Source: Candidatus Competibacteraceae bacterium (GTDB taxonomy: Bacteria; Pseudomonadota; Gammaproteobacteria; Competibacterales; Competibacteraceae). From it: a stretch of DNA of 64,000 bases. A program made the translations under genes and the position numbers. The stretch is taken from positions 62,001-126,000 of the forward strand of contig RXIV01000002.1 of the NCBI GenBank assembly GCA_003989085.1. Direction: 5' to 3'. Of this stretch, positions 1 through 8,558 are shown piece by piece. How positions within the stretch are numbered: position 1 is the first letter of the stretch; every line of letters starts with the position of its first letter. The notes under the pieces are model-generated. The model was not told the DNA's origin and made no database searches. It saw only the letters and a program-made list of their open reading frames with translations.

Positions 1-18
1 GGCGGCGGGCTGACAGTC

Positions 19-909
19 ATGGTGGCGAAACAGATTGAAGGCTACCAGGCTCGCGCCACCCGGGCGCTCGATCAGCGTTTGCCAGCTGCTGAGTTGCATC
101 CTGGCGATTTGCATCAGGCTATGCGCTATGCGGTGCTGGGTGGTGGCAAGCGCATCCGTCCGACGCTGGTCTACGCGGCGGGCGCAGCGGTTGGCGCGAT
201 ACCGGAGGTGCTGGACGGCCCGGCCTGCGCGGTAGAGTTGATCCATGCCTATTCCTTGATTCACGACGATCTACCGGCGATGGATAATGACGATTTGCGT
301 CATGGCCAGCCGAGCTGCCACAAAGCGTTTGGCGAGGCGCTGGCGATTCTGGCCGGTGACGCGCTGCAAGCGCTTGCCTTTCAGGTTCTCAGTCAGGATG
401 CCTCGATGGTCGCTGATCCAGTGATTCGCCTGCGGATGATGGGCGTCCTGGCGCAAGCTGCCGGCTCACGTGGCATGGCTGGCGGTCAGGCCATTGATTT
501 GGCGGCAGTGGGTCGGGGTGACCTGAGCCTGGCCGAACTGGAAAATATGCACATCCACAAGACCGGCGCGTTGATCCGCGCCAGTGTGCTGCTAGGGGCG
601 CTAAGTCAGTCCGCCATTGACCCGGTAGCGCTGGAACGGCTGGACCGCTATGCCAAGTGCATCGGTCTGGCGTTCCAGATTCGGGATGACATTCTCGACG
701 TAATCGGTGACACCGCCACCCTCGGCAAAGCCCAGGGCGCAGATCGGGCGTTGGGCAAACCAACTTATCCGGCCTTGCTGGGGTTGGACGGCGCTCGTAT
801 TCACGCCCGCGCCTTGTACGATGAAGCGCTGACCAGTTTAGAACTGTTGGGCGCGGAAGCCGAAGCGTTGCGCTGGATCGCCAGCTACATCGTCGACCGC
901 GCTTACTAG
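19..909 (+). CDS. ispA: Farnesyl diphosphate synthase (geranyltranstransferase)
   Basis: Cytoplasmic prenyltransferase that condenses IPP with DMAPP and then GPP to give farnesyl diphosphate, the precursor of undecaprenyl phosphate and quinone side chains. The 296 residues carry the first aspartate-rich motif DDLPAMD at about 83-89, with the two-residue-spaced form typical of bacterial FPP synthases, the GGGKRIRP substrate-binding motif at about 41-48, and the second motif DDILD at about 223-227. Length is normal for IspA. A TGA at 11-13 lies just upstream; in many gammaproteobacteria xseB ends exactly here, but too little is inside the window to call it. dxs follows after about 100 nt, the usual xseB-ispA-dxs order. 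Function is secure; the ATG at 19 is the only good start in the window. Confidence 0.95.
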   Translation: MVAKQIEGYQARATRALDQRLPAAELHPGDLHQAMRYAVLGGGKRIRPTLVYAAGAAVGAIPEVLDGPACAVELIHAYSLIHDDLPAMDNDDLRHGQPSCHKAFGEALAILAGDALQALAFQVLSQDASMVADPVIRLRMMGVLAQAAGSRGMAGGQAIDLAAVGRGDLSLAELENMHIHKTGALIRASVLLGALSQSAIDPVALERLDRYAKCIGLAFQIRDDILDVIGDTATLGKAQGADRALGKPTYPALLGLDGARIHARALYDEALTSLELLGAEAEALRWIASYIVDRAY

Positions 910-1009
910 CGTTTCGCCCACCGTAGTCTGTGACACCGCATTATTTTCCGTGCCTTCCGTGGAAAATACCTTGTGGAACTCTCTCCCGCCCCGGACTCTT
1001 GCCCCTGCG

Positions 1010-2902
1010 ATGACCATTGGCTCCGCTTTTCCCCTGCTGGAACAGATTGACACCCCGCTAGAGTTGCGCCAGTTACCAGAGACGCGCCTGCCCACTTTAG
1101 CCCATGAGCTGCGCGAATTTCTGATCCAGACGGTAGCGCGGACCGGCGGGCATTTTTCCGCCAATCTGGGTACGGTGGAACTGACGATCGCCCTGCATTA
1201 TGTGTTCAATACGCCCGATGACCGGTTGGTGTGGGATGTAGGCCATCAGACCTATCCGCATAAGATTCTGACGGGTCGTCGCGCTCGTATGGGCAGCCTG
1301 CGGCGCAAAAACGGCATCGCCGGTTTTCCAAAACGTGCTGAGAGTCCTTATGACACCTTCGGGGTTGGCCATTCCAGCACCTCGCTCAGCGCCGCGCTGG
1401 GCATGGCGGTGGCCGCTGATCGGGTGGGCAGCGATCGCAGAATCGTCGCAGTGATCGGCGATGGAGCAATGACCGCCGGCATGGCGTTTGAGGCGCTCAA
1501 TCATGCCGGGCATTTGAAAAGCGATCTGCTGGTGGTGCTCAATGACAATGAGATGTCGATTTCGCCCAATGTCGGAGCCTTATCAGCGCATCTGACCCAA
1601 TTGCTGTCCAGCCGGCTGTTCTCGACGGTTCGTGAAGGCGGCAAAAAGGTGCTTAGCCATGTTCCGCCGATGCTGGAGGTGGCCCGCCGCGCCGAAGAGC
1701 ACGTCAAGGGGCTGCTGATCCCGGAGGGGACGCTGTTCGAGGAGCTGGGTTTCAAATACTTCGGACCGGTGGACGGCCACGATCTGCTGACCCTGATTCC
1801 GACCTTGCGCAATCTGCGGGCGCTAACCGGACCACGATTGCTGCACGTCGTCACTCGCAAGGGCAAGGGCTATCCACGAGCTGAGGAAGAACCGGTCGGC
1901 TATCACGGCGTCGGCGCCTTTGATCCGGCGTGTGGACTGAAACCGGCCAATCCGGGCGGCGGGCCGACCTATACCCAGGTGTTCGGCGAGTGGCTGTGCG
2001 ACATGGCGGCCCAGGACGAGCGGCTGATCGGGATTACTCCGGCGATGCGCGAGGGTTCCGGCATGGTGGCGTTTGCCGAGCGGTTCCCGGATCGCTATTT
2101 CGACGTTGCCATCGCTGAACAACATGCGGTGACCTTCGCCGCTGGCTTGGCCTGCGACGGTTTCAAGCCGGTGGTGGCGATTTACTCCACCTTCCTACAA
2201 CGCGCCTACGATCAACTGATTCACGATGTCGCCCTGCAAAACCTGCCGGTATTATTCGCCATTGATCGGGCTGGGCTGGTCGGGCCAGATGGGCCGACTC
2301 ATGCGGGTAGTTTTGATTACGGCTTTCTACGCTGTATTCCTAACCTGATTATTATGGCCCCAGCCGATGAGAATGAGTGCCGGCAGATGCTCTACACCGG
2401 ATTTCAGTTGGACCAGCCGGCGGCGGTGCGTTATCCCCGTGGTCCGGGGCCAGGCGTCAAGGTCGAACGGGAGCTGCGAGCATTGCCGGTAGGGCAGGCC
2501 GAACTGCGCCGCCGAGGTCGGGATTTGGCGTTGCTGGCGTTCGGCGGAATGGTCACGGTAGCCGAAGCGGTGGCGGAACAGTTGGATGCGACGGTGGTGA
2601 ATATGCGCTTTATCAAGCCGCTGGATGAGGCGTTGATTGTGCAAATGGCGGCTGAACATCGTGCCCTGGCGACACTGGAAGAGCATGTTATAGCGGGCGG
2701 CGCGGGCAGCGCAGTCAACGAATGTCTAGCGGCGCGAGGCCTTTCGATCCCGATTTGCAACCTGGGCTTGCCGGATCTGTTCGTCGAGCAGGGCGAGCGC
2801 GGGGAGCTGCTGGCCGAATGCGGATTGGATGTGGCCGGGGTATTGCAGCAACTGACAGCGTGGTGCGGGTTGGCGGTAGAAACTACTGCTGCCGATGTCT
2901 GA
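1010..2902 (+). CDS. dxs: 1-deoxy-D-xylulose-5-phosphate synthase
   Basis: Thiamine-diphosphate enzyme that condenses pyruvate with glyceraldehyde 3-phosphate, the first step of the MEP pathway feeding IspA. From the ATG at 1010 the protein has 630 residues. It shows the ThDP motif GDGAMTAG (about 150-157) through LNDNEMSIS (about 177-185), and the transketolase pyrimidine-domain stretch [10 protein letters not shown]. Alignment with E. coli Dxs puts its N-terminus near the ATG at 1010. A GTG at 950 in the same frame would add 20 residues that do not look conserved, and neither site has a strong Shine-Dalgarno sequence. The gene sits about 100 nt after ispA and about 65 nt before folE2, so one transcript is plausible. 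Confidence 0.96.
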   Translation: MTIGSAFPLLEQIDTPLELRQLPETRLPTLAHELREFLIQTVARTGGHFSANLGTVELTIALHYVFNTPDDRLVWDVGHQTYPHKILTGRRARMGSLRRKNGIAGFPKRAESPYDTFGVGHSSTSLSAALGMAVAADRVGSDRRIVAVIGDGAMTAGMAFEALNHAGHLKSDLLVVLNDNEMSISPNVGALSAHLTQLLSSRLFSTVREGGKKVLSHVPPMLEVARRAEEHVKGLLIPEGTLFEELGFKYFGPVDGHDLLTLIPTLRNLRALTGPRLLHVVTRKGKGYPRAEEEPVGYHGVGAFDPACGLKPANPGGGPTYTQVFGEWLCDMAAQDERLIGITPAMREGSGMVAFAERFPDRYFDVAIAEQHAVTFAAGLACDGFKPVVAIYSTFLQRAYDQLIHDVALQNLPVLFAIDRAGLVGPDGPTHAGSFDYGFLRCIPNLIIMAPADENECRQMLYTGFQLDQPAAVRYPRGPGPGVKVERELRALPVGQAELRRRGRDLALLAFGGMVTVAEAVAEQLDATVVNMRFIKPLDEALIVQMAAEHRALATLEEHVIAGGAGSAVNECLAARGLSIPICNLGLPDLFVEQGERGELLAECGLDVAGVLQQLTAWCGLAVETTAADV

Positions 2903-2968
2903 GTATTTTGGTAAAGTAAATTGGCCGTAATGGCTAATCCAAGACAATGAAGGATTGAAATAAACATC

Positions 2969-3811
2969 ATGAATGCTGCGGTCATGCCGGTGCTCATCCC
3001 GATTCCCGATGTCCAAAACAGCGCCGATACTCGCCGGCTGGCGATCAATAAAGTCGGCATCAAGGACATCCGCCATCCAGTCAAAGTGCGCGACCGCAGC
3101 GGTGGCGAACAACATACTATTGCTACCTTCAATATGTATGTGAATCTGCCGCATAACTTCAAAGGCACTCATATGTCGCGGTTCGTCGAAATTCTGAACG
3201 TGCCGGGGCGCGAAATTTCGGTGGACTCGTTTCAGGACATGCTGCTGGAGATGACTGACCGGCTGGAGGCGGAGGCCGGCCATATCGAGATGACTTTTGC
3301 CTACTTTGTCAACAAAGCGGCGCCAGTCTCCGGGGTGCAAAGCCTGATGGATTATGAAGTCACTTTCACCGGGGAAATCCGCGCCGGGCAACCAACCATG
3401 ATTCTCAAGGTGGTGGTGCCGGTTACTAGCCTGTGTCCCTGTTCGAAGAAAATCTCCAGGTACGGTGCGCATAACCAGCGTTCCCACGTCACGATCAGCG
3501 TCCGTAACCGGGGCTTCATCGGGATCGAAGACCTGATTGATCTGGCTGAAAAAGAAGCGTCCTGTGAGTTGTATGGCCTGCTTAAACGCCCGGACGAGAA
3601 ATACGTCACCGAGCGAGCCTATGAGAACCCCAAGTTTGTCGAGGATATGGTGCGTGATATCGCCGCCCAGCTGAATCAGGACGACCGGGTGGCGGCCTAC
3701 GCGGTGGAATCAGAAAACTTTGAGTCGATCCACAACCACTCTGCCTACGCCATGATCGAGTACGACAAGGAGGCTAAGGAACCGGCGGCGGTCCAACCTG
3801 AGTCGGTCTGA
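2969..3811 (+). CDS. folE2: GTP cyclohydrolase FolE2 (type IB)
   Basis: Converts GTP to dihydroneopterin triphosphate, the entry step for folate and queuosine synthesis. This is the metal-flexible IB isozyme, not the zinc-dependent FolE. The 280 residues include KGTHMSRF (about 65-72) and the conserved cysteine motif TSLCPCSK (about 153-160, Cys156 and Cys158), followed by a His/Asn-rich stretch, all family hallmarks. In some bacteria folE2 is controlled by Zur, but I see no convincing Zur palindrome in the short gap from dxs. That agrees with co-transcription from the dxs side and with FolE2 being the housekeeping enzyme here, though the latter is inference. An AAGGA sits about 14 nt before the ATG, rather far for a ribosome site. 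Confidence 0.95.
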   Translation: MNAAVMPVLIPIPDVQNSADTRRLAINKVGIKDIRHPVKVRDRSGGEQHTIATFNMYVNLPHNFKGTHMSRFVEILNVPGREISVDSFQDMLLEMTDRLEAEAGHIEMTFAYFVNKAAPVSGVQSLMDYEVTFTGEIRAGQPTMILKVVVPVTSLCPCSKKISRYGAHNQRSHVTISVRNRGFIGIEDLIDLAEKEASCELYGLLKRPDEKYVTERAYENPKFVEDMVRDIAAQLNQDDRVAAYAVESENFESIHNHSAYAMIEYDKEAKEPAAVQPESV

Positions 3812-3955
3812 ACTCGCTGAAAGAACCGCTTATCCGCTATCTGATGCATCGCTTGATCGGCAGGCGATTAAGTCTGTCCACGTTGTTTGTCGCGGCATAA
3901 AGGTTTCTGCCGCGTCTATCGCTTCCGTTCCGAATCCGCCTGCCAGAACCTCCTC

Positions 3956-4609
3956 ATGAAAATCGTACAAAGCTGGGATGATGGCGTAATCGATGATGTG
4001 CGACTCACTGCGTTGTTGCGCCGCTATCGAGCCACTGCGACTTTCAATCTCAATCCCGGTCTGCATCACCCGCAACGCACATTCAGTTGGCGCTATGGCG
4101 ATAAGGAAGTATGGCGATTGGGGCGGGATGAACTGACTACGGTCTATGCCGGATTTGAAATCGCTAACCATTCCCTGACGCATCCTTTTTTAGCTGATTT
4201 ATCGCCGGCGGATTTGGTGCGGGAAGTGCGCGAGAGTCGGCTGATCTTGCAGGATTGGTTTGTCCAGCCGGTGCGGGGGTTTTGTTATCCGTTCGGCGGA
4301 CTCAATGCAGTGGTGAAAGACGCGGTTCGCGCTGCTGGTCACTGCTACGCCCGCACGGTTAGCGAACTGGAGCTGATTTTTCCACCAGTCGACCCACTGG
4401 AATTTGGCGTCCATTGCCGGTTTGCCGATCCACAATTCTGGAGCCGTTATCAATCAGTCAGGGCGGTCAATGGCGTGTTTTTCTTCTGGGGCCACAGTTA
4501 CGAGCTCATCAATGAAGCGATGTGGGTGGATTTGGAGGACAAAATCGCCCGGATCAGCGCTGATTCGGCAACAGAATGGGTCAATCTGGAAACCTTGTTT
4601 AGTGAATGA
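3956..4609 (+). CDS. Polysaccharide deacetylase family protein (NodB-like)
   Basis: Small carbohydrate esterase-4 type protein of about 217 residues from the ATG at 3956. It begins MKIVQSWDDG, which holds the catalytic and metal-binding aspartates of the NodB fold. NHSLTHPF then supplies the HxxxH metal site, and CYPFGG supplies a later active-site arginine/proline loop region. There is no signal peptide, so it probably acts in the cytoplasm. An in-frame TTG at 3887 would add 23 unconserved residues, so I prefer the ATG even though its upstream sequence has no Shine-Dalgarno match. The substrate is unknown. It lies between folE2 and the polyamine genes, and neither neighbour explains it. Confidence 0.8.
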   Translation: MKIVQSWDDGVIDDVRLTALLRRYRATATFNLNPGLHHPQRTFSWRYGDKEVWRLGRDELTTVYAGFEIANHSLTHPFLADLSPADLVREVRESRLILQDWFVQPVRGFCYPFGGLNAVVKDAVRAAGHCYARTVSELELIFPPVDPLEFGVHCRFADPQFWSRYQSVRAVNGVFFFWGHSYELINEAMWVDLEDKIARISADSATEWVNLETLFSE

Positions 4610-4620
4610 TCCGATCAGCG

Positions 4621-4651
4621 CCATGAAAATATTCATGGGCCGTTGATCAAC
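4621..4651 (+). promoter_or_regulatory. Hairpin and palindrome upstream of the polyamine operon
   Basis: A perfect 7-bp inverted repeat, CCATGAA and TTCATGG with an AATA loop (4621-4638), is followed at once by the 10-bp palindrome GTTGATCAAC (4642-4651). Both lie between the deacetylase stop and the nspC start at 4715. There is no U-run, so a classical terminator is unlikely. An operator or a leader structure for the polyamine operon is possible but unproven. Confidence 0.35.
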
Positions 4652-4714
4652 AGTACCAAACATGGTTACTTTCATCTATCCTGCTATTTAAAATTCACAG
4701 GATATCCCTAGATC

Positions 4715-5821
4715 ATGAAAAAGCTAACTACGCCCTATTATCTAATTGATGAAATAAAACTGCAAAGAAACTTGAAGATAATCGATCAGCTTCGTCAGGC
4801 TTCCGGCGCTAAGGCTGTACTTGCGTTGAAATGCTTCTCAACTTGGAGCGTGTTTGATCTGATGCGGCAGTCTCTCGATGGAACTACCAGCAGTTCACTA
4901 TTTGAAGCCCGATTGGGACGTGAGGAGTTTGGCAAGGAAGTTCATGCCTATAGCGTCGCTTTTTCAAAAAGTGATATTCAAGCGGTTTGCCAGTTTGCGG
5001 ATAAGGTGATTTTTAATTCACTCTCACAATTGAAGATGTATCAATCTGAAGTCAAAAATATCAAAGTCGGGTTGCGGATTAATCCTGGCATTAGCTATTC
5101 GCATTTTGACTTGGCTGATCCAGCCAGACGCTATTCAAGACTAGGCGCTTCTGATCAAGATGAGATCATGAAATCATCCTCCCTGTTCAGTGGAGTTATG
5201 TTCCACTTCAACTGTGAGAACGACGATATTGAAAACATCTGTTCAGCCATTGATTTTATCAGTAAAAACTATGGGAATCTATTAGAAAAAATGCAATGGG
5301 TCAGTCTTGGCGGAGGAATTTACTTCACAAAGGACGGTTATCCATTGGATCGATTCTGTGAAAAATTAAAGAATTTTAGTGAGGCGTTTGACATTCAAGT
5401 TTACTTGGAGCCAGGCGAAACTGCTATTACTGATTGTGCAGAACTGGTGACTACAGTTCTCGATGTTGTTCACAATGAAATTGATATAGCGATTGTTGAC
5501 GCCTCAGTAGAAGCGCATATGCTGGATCATTTGATCTATCGCACAACCGCTAGAATTGCGTCACCGGAACCTGGACCCCACCCAGTAGTGATTGCGGGGC
5601 GCACCTGTCTAGCCGGTGATGTATTTGGCAAATATGAGCTGAAAACTAGACTGGAGCCTGGCAGCGAGATTCGGATTGCTGATGCTGCCGGATACACTAT
5701 GGTCAAGAAAAATTGGTTTAATGGACTACCAATGCCGGCCATCGTAGTCCAGAGGCTAGATGGAAGCATTGAGATGGTCAAAAAATTCGACTACCAAGAT
5801 TTTAAGCATAGCCTTTCGTAA
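4715..5821 (+). CDS. nspC: Carboxynorspermidine/carboxyspermidine decarboxylase
   Basis: Fold-III PLP decarboxylase that removes the carboxyl group from carboxynorspermidine or carboxyspermidine to give norspermidine or spermidine. The 368-residue length is normal. The PLP lysine lies in LALKCFSTW (about 36-44). The FHFNCEND stretch, EPGE (about 233-236) and GRTCLAGDVFG near residue 293 are NspC signatures that separate it from diaminopimelate decarboxylase. Twenty nt separate it from the synthase gene, which makes its substrate. With an ornithine decarboxylase next door, putrescine is the likely acceptor and spermidine the likely product, which is inference. The DNA is visibly AT-richer than dxs or folE2. 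Confidence 0.92.
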   Translation: MKKLTTPYYLIDEIKLQRNLKIIDQLRQASGAKAVLALKCFSTWSVFDLMRQSLDGTTSSSLFEARLGREEFGKEVHAYSVAFSKSDIQAVCQFADKVIFNSLSQLKMYQSEVKNIKVGLRINPGISYSHFDLADPARRYSRLGASDQDEIMKSSSLFSGVMFHFNCENDDIENICSAIDFISKNYGNLLEKMQWVSLGGGIYFTKDGYPLDRFCEKLKNFSEAFDIQVYLEPGETAITDCAELVTTVLDVVHNEIDIAIVDASVEAHMLDHLIYRTTARIASPEPGPHPVVIAGRTCLAGDVFGKYELKTRLEPGSEIRIADAAGYTMVKKNWFNGLPMPAIVVQRLDGSIEMVKKFDYQDFKHSLS

Positions 5822-5841
5822 TTTTATAGGGGAAAATAAAC

Positions 5842-7191
5842 ATGAAGAAAAACGTACTGATTATCGGTGCGGGTGGAGTTGCCCATGTAGCGGCTCACAA
5901 AGCTGCGATGAATAATGAGGTGCTGGGCGATCTCTGCATTGCGTCGCGGACGCTGTCAAAATGTGATGAAATTATTGAAAGCATCAAGCGCAAAGGACAT
6001 ATCCAAAACCCTGCCTATAAATTGTGTTCCCGCCAGATCGATGCGCTCGATATACCTGCCACGATCCGGCTGATCAGAGAAACCCGGTCTGAAATCGTTA
6101 TTAATCTTGGTAATGCCTTTATTAACATGTCGGTTCTGGAAGCCTGTCTGGAAGCTGGGGTAGCATATATCGATACAGCGATTCATGAAGAACCAGACAA
6201 GGTCTGTGAAACTCCACCTTGGTATGCCAATTATGAATGGAAGCGTAAAGACCGCTGCGCTGAGAAGGGAGTGACGGCTATTCTGGGCGCTGGGTTTGAT
6301 CCAGGAGTAGTTAATGCCTACTGTGCATTAGCGGCGAAGCGCTATTTCGACCAGATCGATACGATTGATATTCTGGATGTTAATGCTGGTAGTCATGGCA
6401 AGTACTTCGCCACTAATTTCGATCCGGAAATTAACTTCCGAGAATTTATCAAGGTCTGGACTTGGATTGACCGGAAGTGGCAAGAATACCCAACCCATTC
6501 GGTTAAGCGTATTTATGATTTTCCAGTAGTTGGCTCTTGCCCGATCTATCTGAATGGGCATGATGAATTGCACTCGCTCTCAAAAAACATTGACGCTAAT
6601 AGCATCCGGTTCTGGATGGGCTTCGGGGATCATTATATCAATGTATTCACGGTGCTGCGTACCTTGGGATTTCTTTCGCATTTGCCGGTTACGCTTACAA
6701 CCGGCCAAGAAGTAGTCCCTCTCAAACTGGTTAAGGCGCTATTACCTGACCCACAAACTCTTGCTCCCGGTTATACCGGCAAGACCTGCATTGGTAATTT
6801 CGTTAAGGGTTGGAAGGATGGACGAAATCGTGAAATGTTTATTTACCAGGTCTCCGATCACCACCAATGCTTTGAAGAAGTGGAGTCACAGGGCATCAGT
6901 TATACTGCTGGTGTTCCTCCAGTAGCAGCGGCTATGCTGGTCGCGCAAGGAGTGTGGGATCCAAAAACTATGGTTAATGTCGAAGAGCTCGATCCAGAAC
7001 CGTTTATCTCCCTTCTGAATCGAATGGGTCTACCTACTGAAGTTAAGGAAATCGCGCCTGGAAGCAAGGATTCGTTTAATGGTGCGGTCCGAAGCTTGGA
7101 GCAGGAACTAGCGGAGTCGACAGCAACTGTTACAGTTTCAGCCGCTAATCCGATGATTGCATTCAACCCTAGACCAGCCGCCACTACCTGA
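5842..7191 (+). CDS. Carboxynorspermidine/carboxyspermidine synthase (saccharopine dehydrogenase family)
   Basis: NAD(P)H-dependent enzyme that reductively condenses aspartate-semialdehyde with a diamine (diaminopropane or putrescine). The N-terminus has a Rossmann motif, LIIGAGGVAHVAAHKA (about 6-21), and the body matches the LYS1/saccharopine-dehydrogenase fold used by CASDH, for example ILGAGFDPGVVNAY. At 449 residues it is some 35-50 longer than usual. The extra part is a low-complexity Ser/Ala/Thr/Pro C-terminal tail after about residue 415, of unknown role. The ribosome site is AGGGGAAAATAAAC just upstream of the ATG. Pairing with nspC at 20 nt makes the function firm; the choice between diaminopropane and putrescine cannot be read from sequence alone. 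Confidence 0.9.
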   Translation: MKKNVLIIGAGGVAHVAAHKAAMNNEVLGDLCIASRTLSKCDEIIESIKRKGHIQNPAYKLCSRQIDALDIPATIRLIRETRSEIVINLGNAFINMSVLEACLEAGVAYIDTAIHEEPDKVCETPPWYANYEWKRKDRCAEKGVTAILGAGFDPGVVNAYCALAAKRYFDQIDTIDILDVNAGSHGKYFATNFDPEINFREFIKVWTWIDRKWQEYPTHSVKRIYDFPVVGSCPIYLNGHDELHSLSKNIDANSIRFWMGFGDHYINVFTVLRTLGFLSHLPVTLTTGQEVVPLKLVKALLPDPQTLAPGYTGKTCIGNFVKGWKDGRNREMFIYQVSDHHQCFEEVESQGISYTAGVPPVAAAMLVAQGVWDPKTMVNVEELDPEPFISLLNRMGLPTEVKEIAPGSKDSFNGAVRSLEQELAESTATVTVSAANPMIAFNPRPAATT

Positions 7192-7243
7192 TAATCTGAC
7201 GATTAATAGAGTGCGGAAAGTAAGTCTTGGTCAAAATTTGTAG

Positions 7244-7271
7244 GCAGGGACAACTGAATAGTTGTCCCTGC
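7244..7271 (+). promoter_or_regulatory. Perfect 12-bp intergenic hairpin inside the polyamine operon
   Basis: GCAGGGACAACT (7244-7255) and AGTTGTCCCTGC (7260-7271) pair perfectly over 12 bp around a GAAT tetraloop. It lies in the 117-nt gap between the carboxynorspermidine synthase stop and the decarboxylase start at 7309. No run of Ts follows, so it is not a standard intrinsic terminator. It could stabilise the upstream mRNA, act as a processing or attenuation element, or be a repeat unit. Confidence 0.6.
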
Positions 7272-7308
7272 TGCGGTGCCTTTAGCAAGGCTATGAGGGA
7301 AAATTACG

Positions 7309-8463
7309 ATGCACCGTGATTACTATTCTGCTATTGAATGGGAAAAAATTATCGCTTTTTCCCGGACGCGGGAAACGCCATTTTTAATTGTGTTGCTGGA
7401 CATGATCCAGCACAAATTCCAGCAATTCCGCACTGGTTTCCCTGACGCCAAGATTTATTACGCAGTTAAGGCTAATCCCGGTATTGAAGTGTTAGCTTTA
7501 TTGCGGGATTTAGGTTCCTATTTTGATATTGCTTCGATCTATGAGCTGGATAAGGTACTAGGTCTCGGCGTGTCGCCAGACCACGTCAGTTTTGGCAATA
7601 CTATCAAAAAGGCAAGACATATTGGCGAAGCCTACGACAAAGGAGTCAGGCTATTTGCCAGTGACTGTGAGGCGGACATCCGCAATCTTGCCAGAGAGGC
7701 TCCAGGTTCGCGGGTGTTTTTTCGTATCCTGATGGACGCAGTGACCTCGGACTCTGATTGGCCCTTGTCGCGTAAATTTGGCTGCCAGCCACGTATGTTG
7801 ACCGATCTGGCATTATTGGCCGCTGATTTGGGATTGGATCCGTATGGCGTTTCATTTCATGTCGGCTCCCAGCAGCGTGAAATTCCGGCTTGGGATGCCG
7901 CAATCGCCCAGGCCCGCTCCCTATTTGAGCGGTTGGATAGAGAGCAGATCCGATTTAAAGCCATGAATATGGGCGGGGGGTTTCCAGCTGACTATCTAGT
8001 TAAAACTAATCCGCTGGCAGTATATGCTGAAGAAATTAACCGCTATCTCGGGTTGCACTTTGGTGATGCCATTCCAGAACTTTATTTGGAGCCGGGCCGT
8101 GGATTAGTGGGCGAAGCAGGTATCTTGGTCAGTGAAGTGGTTTCGGTTGCTAAAAAATCGAAAACTGATTTAAAACGCTGGGTTTATACTGATGTCGGCA
8201 TCTTTAATGGGCTAATGGAAACTTTGGGCGAGTCGATCAAATACCCGGTGTATACTGAAAAAACCGGTCCAACTGGGGATGTGATTCTGGCTGGACCAAC
8301 TTGCGATAGTCTGGATATTATGTACGAGCATTTTAAATACCAGCTACCGCTCTCGTTGGAAAGCGGTGACCAGATTTACTGGCTCTCTGCCGGTGCTTAT
8401 ACCGCTTCCTATAGCGCTATTGAATTTAATGGTTTTCCGCCATTGAAGACTTACTATCTATAG
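7309..8463 (+). CDS. Ornithine (or lysine/ornithine) decarboxylase, fold III
   Basis: PLP enzyme that makes putrescine from ornithine (possibly cadaverine from lysine). The 384 residues have the PLP lysine in YYAVKANP (about 47-54), the HVGSQ ring-stacking histidine motif (about 184-188), MGGGFP, EPGRGLVG for phosphate binding, and GPTCDSLD near 324-331, whose Cys-Asp pair is the eukaryotic-type ornithine decarboxylase signature. It is unrelated to the large fold-I SpeC/SpeF enzymes. GAGGGAAAATTACG precedes the ATG. The gene follows the synthase/decarboxylase pair, so the three can turn ornithine plus aspartate-semialdehyde into spermidine without S-adenosylmethionine decarboxylase, which is inference from context. 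Confidence 0.9.
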   Translation: MHRDYYSAIEWEKIIAFSRTRETPFLIVLLDMIQHKFQQFRTGFPDAKIYYAVKANPGIEVLALLRDLGSYFDIASIYELDKVLGLGVSPDHVSFGNTIKKARHIGEAYDKGVRLFASDCEADIRNLAREAPGSRVFFRILMDAVTSDSDWPLSRKFGCQPRMLTDLALLAADLGLDPYGVSFHVGSQQREIPAWDAAIAQARSLFERLDREQIRFKAMNMGGGFPADYLVKTNPLAVYAEEINRYLGLHFGDAIPELYLEPGRGLVGEAGILVSEVVSVAKKSKTDLKRWVYTDVGIFNGLMETLGESIKYPVYTEKTGPTGDVILAGPTCDSLDIMYEHFKYQLPLSLESGDQIYWLSAGAYTASYSAIEFNGFPPLKTYYL

Positions 8464-8483
8464 CGATCCTCAACAGTAGGGTT

Positions 8484-8536
8484 CGTCGTGACGACGGCAT
8501 CTTGCCCATCCAATAATCAGAATTTTGCAAGATGCC
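8484..8536. terminator. Inverted repeats between convergent decarboxylase and metH genes
   Basis: Two structures fill the 95-nt convergent gap. CGTCGT and ACGACG surround a single G (8484-8496). GGCATCTTGC (8496-8505) pairs perfectly with GCAAGATGCC (8527-8536) over 10 bp with a 21-nt loop. Position between convergent stops suggests two-way transcription end, but neither side has a clear T-run, so the call is tentative. Confidence 0.4.
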
Positions 8537-8558
8537 CACGTTATATCCCTATCACCAA

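Noticed and set aside
2431-3487. Minus-strand frames over the dxs-folE2 junction
   Set aside because: They run opposite dxs and folE2, which are certain.
8484-8496. CGTCGT/ACGACG palindrome as a protein operator
   Set aside because: It sits between convergent gene ends, where no promoter is expected, and is kept only as part of the terminator region.
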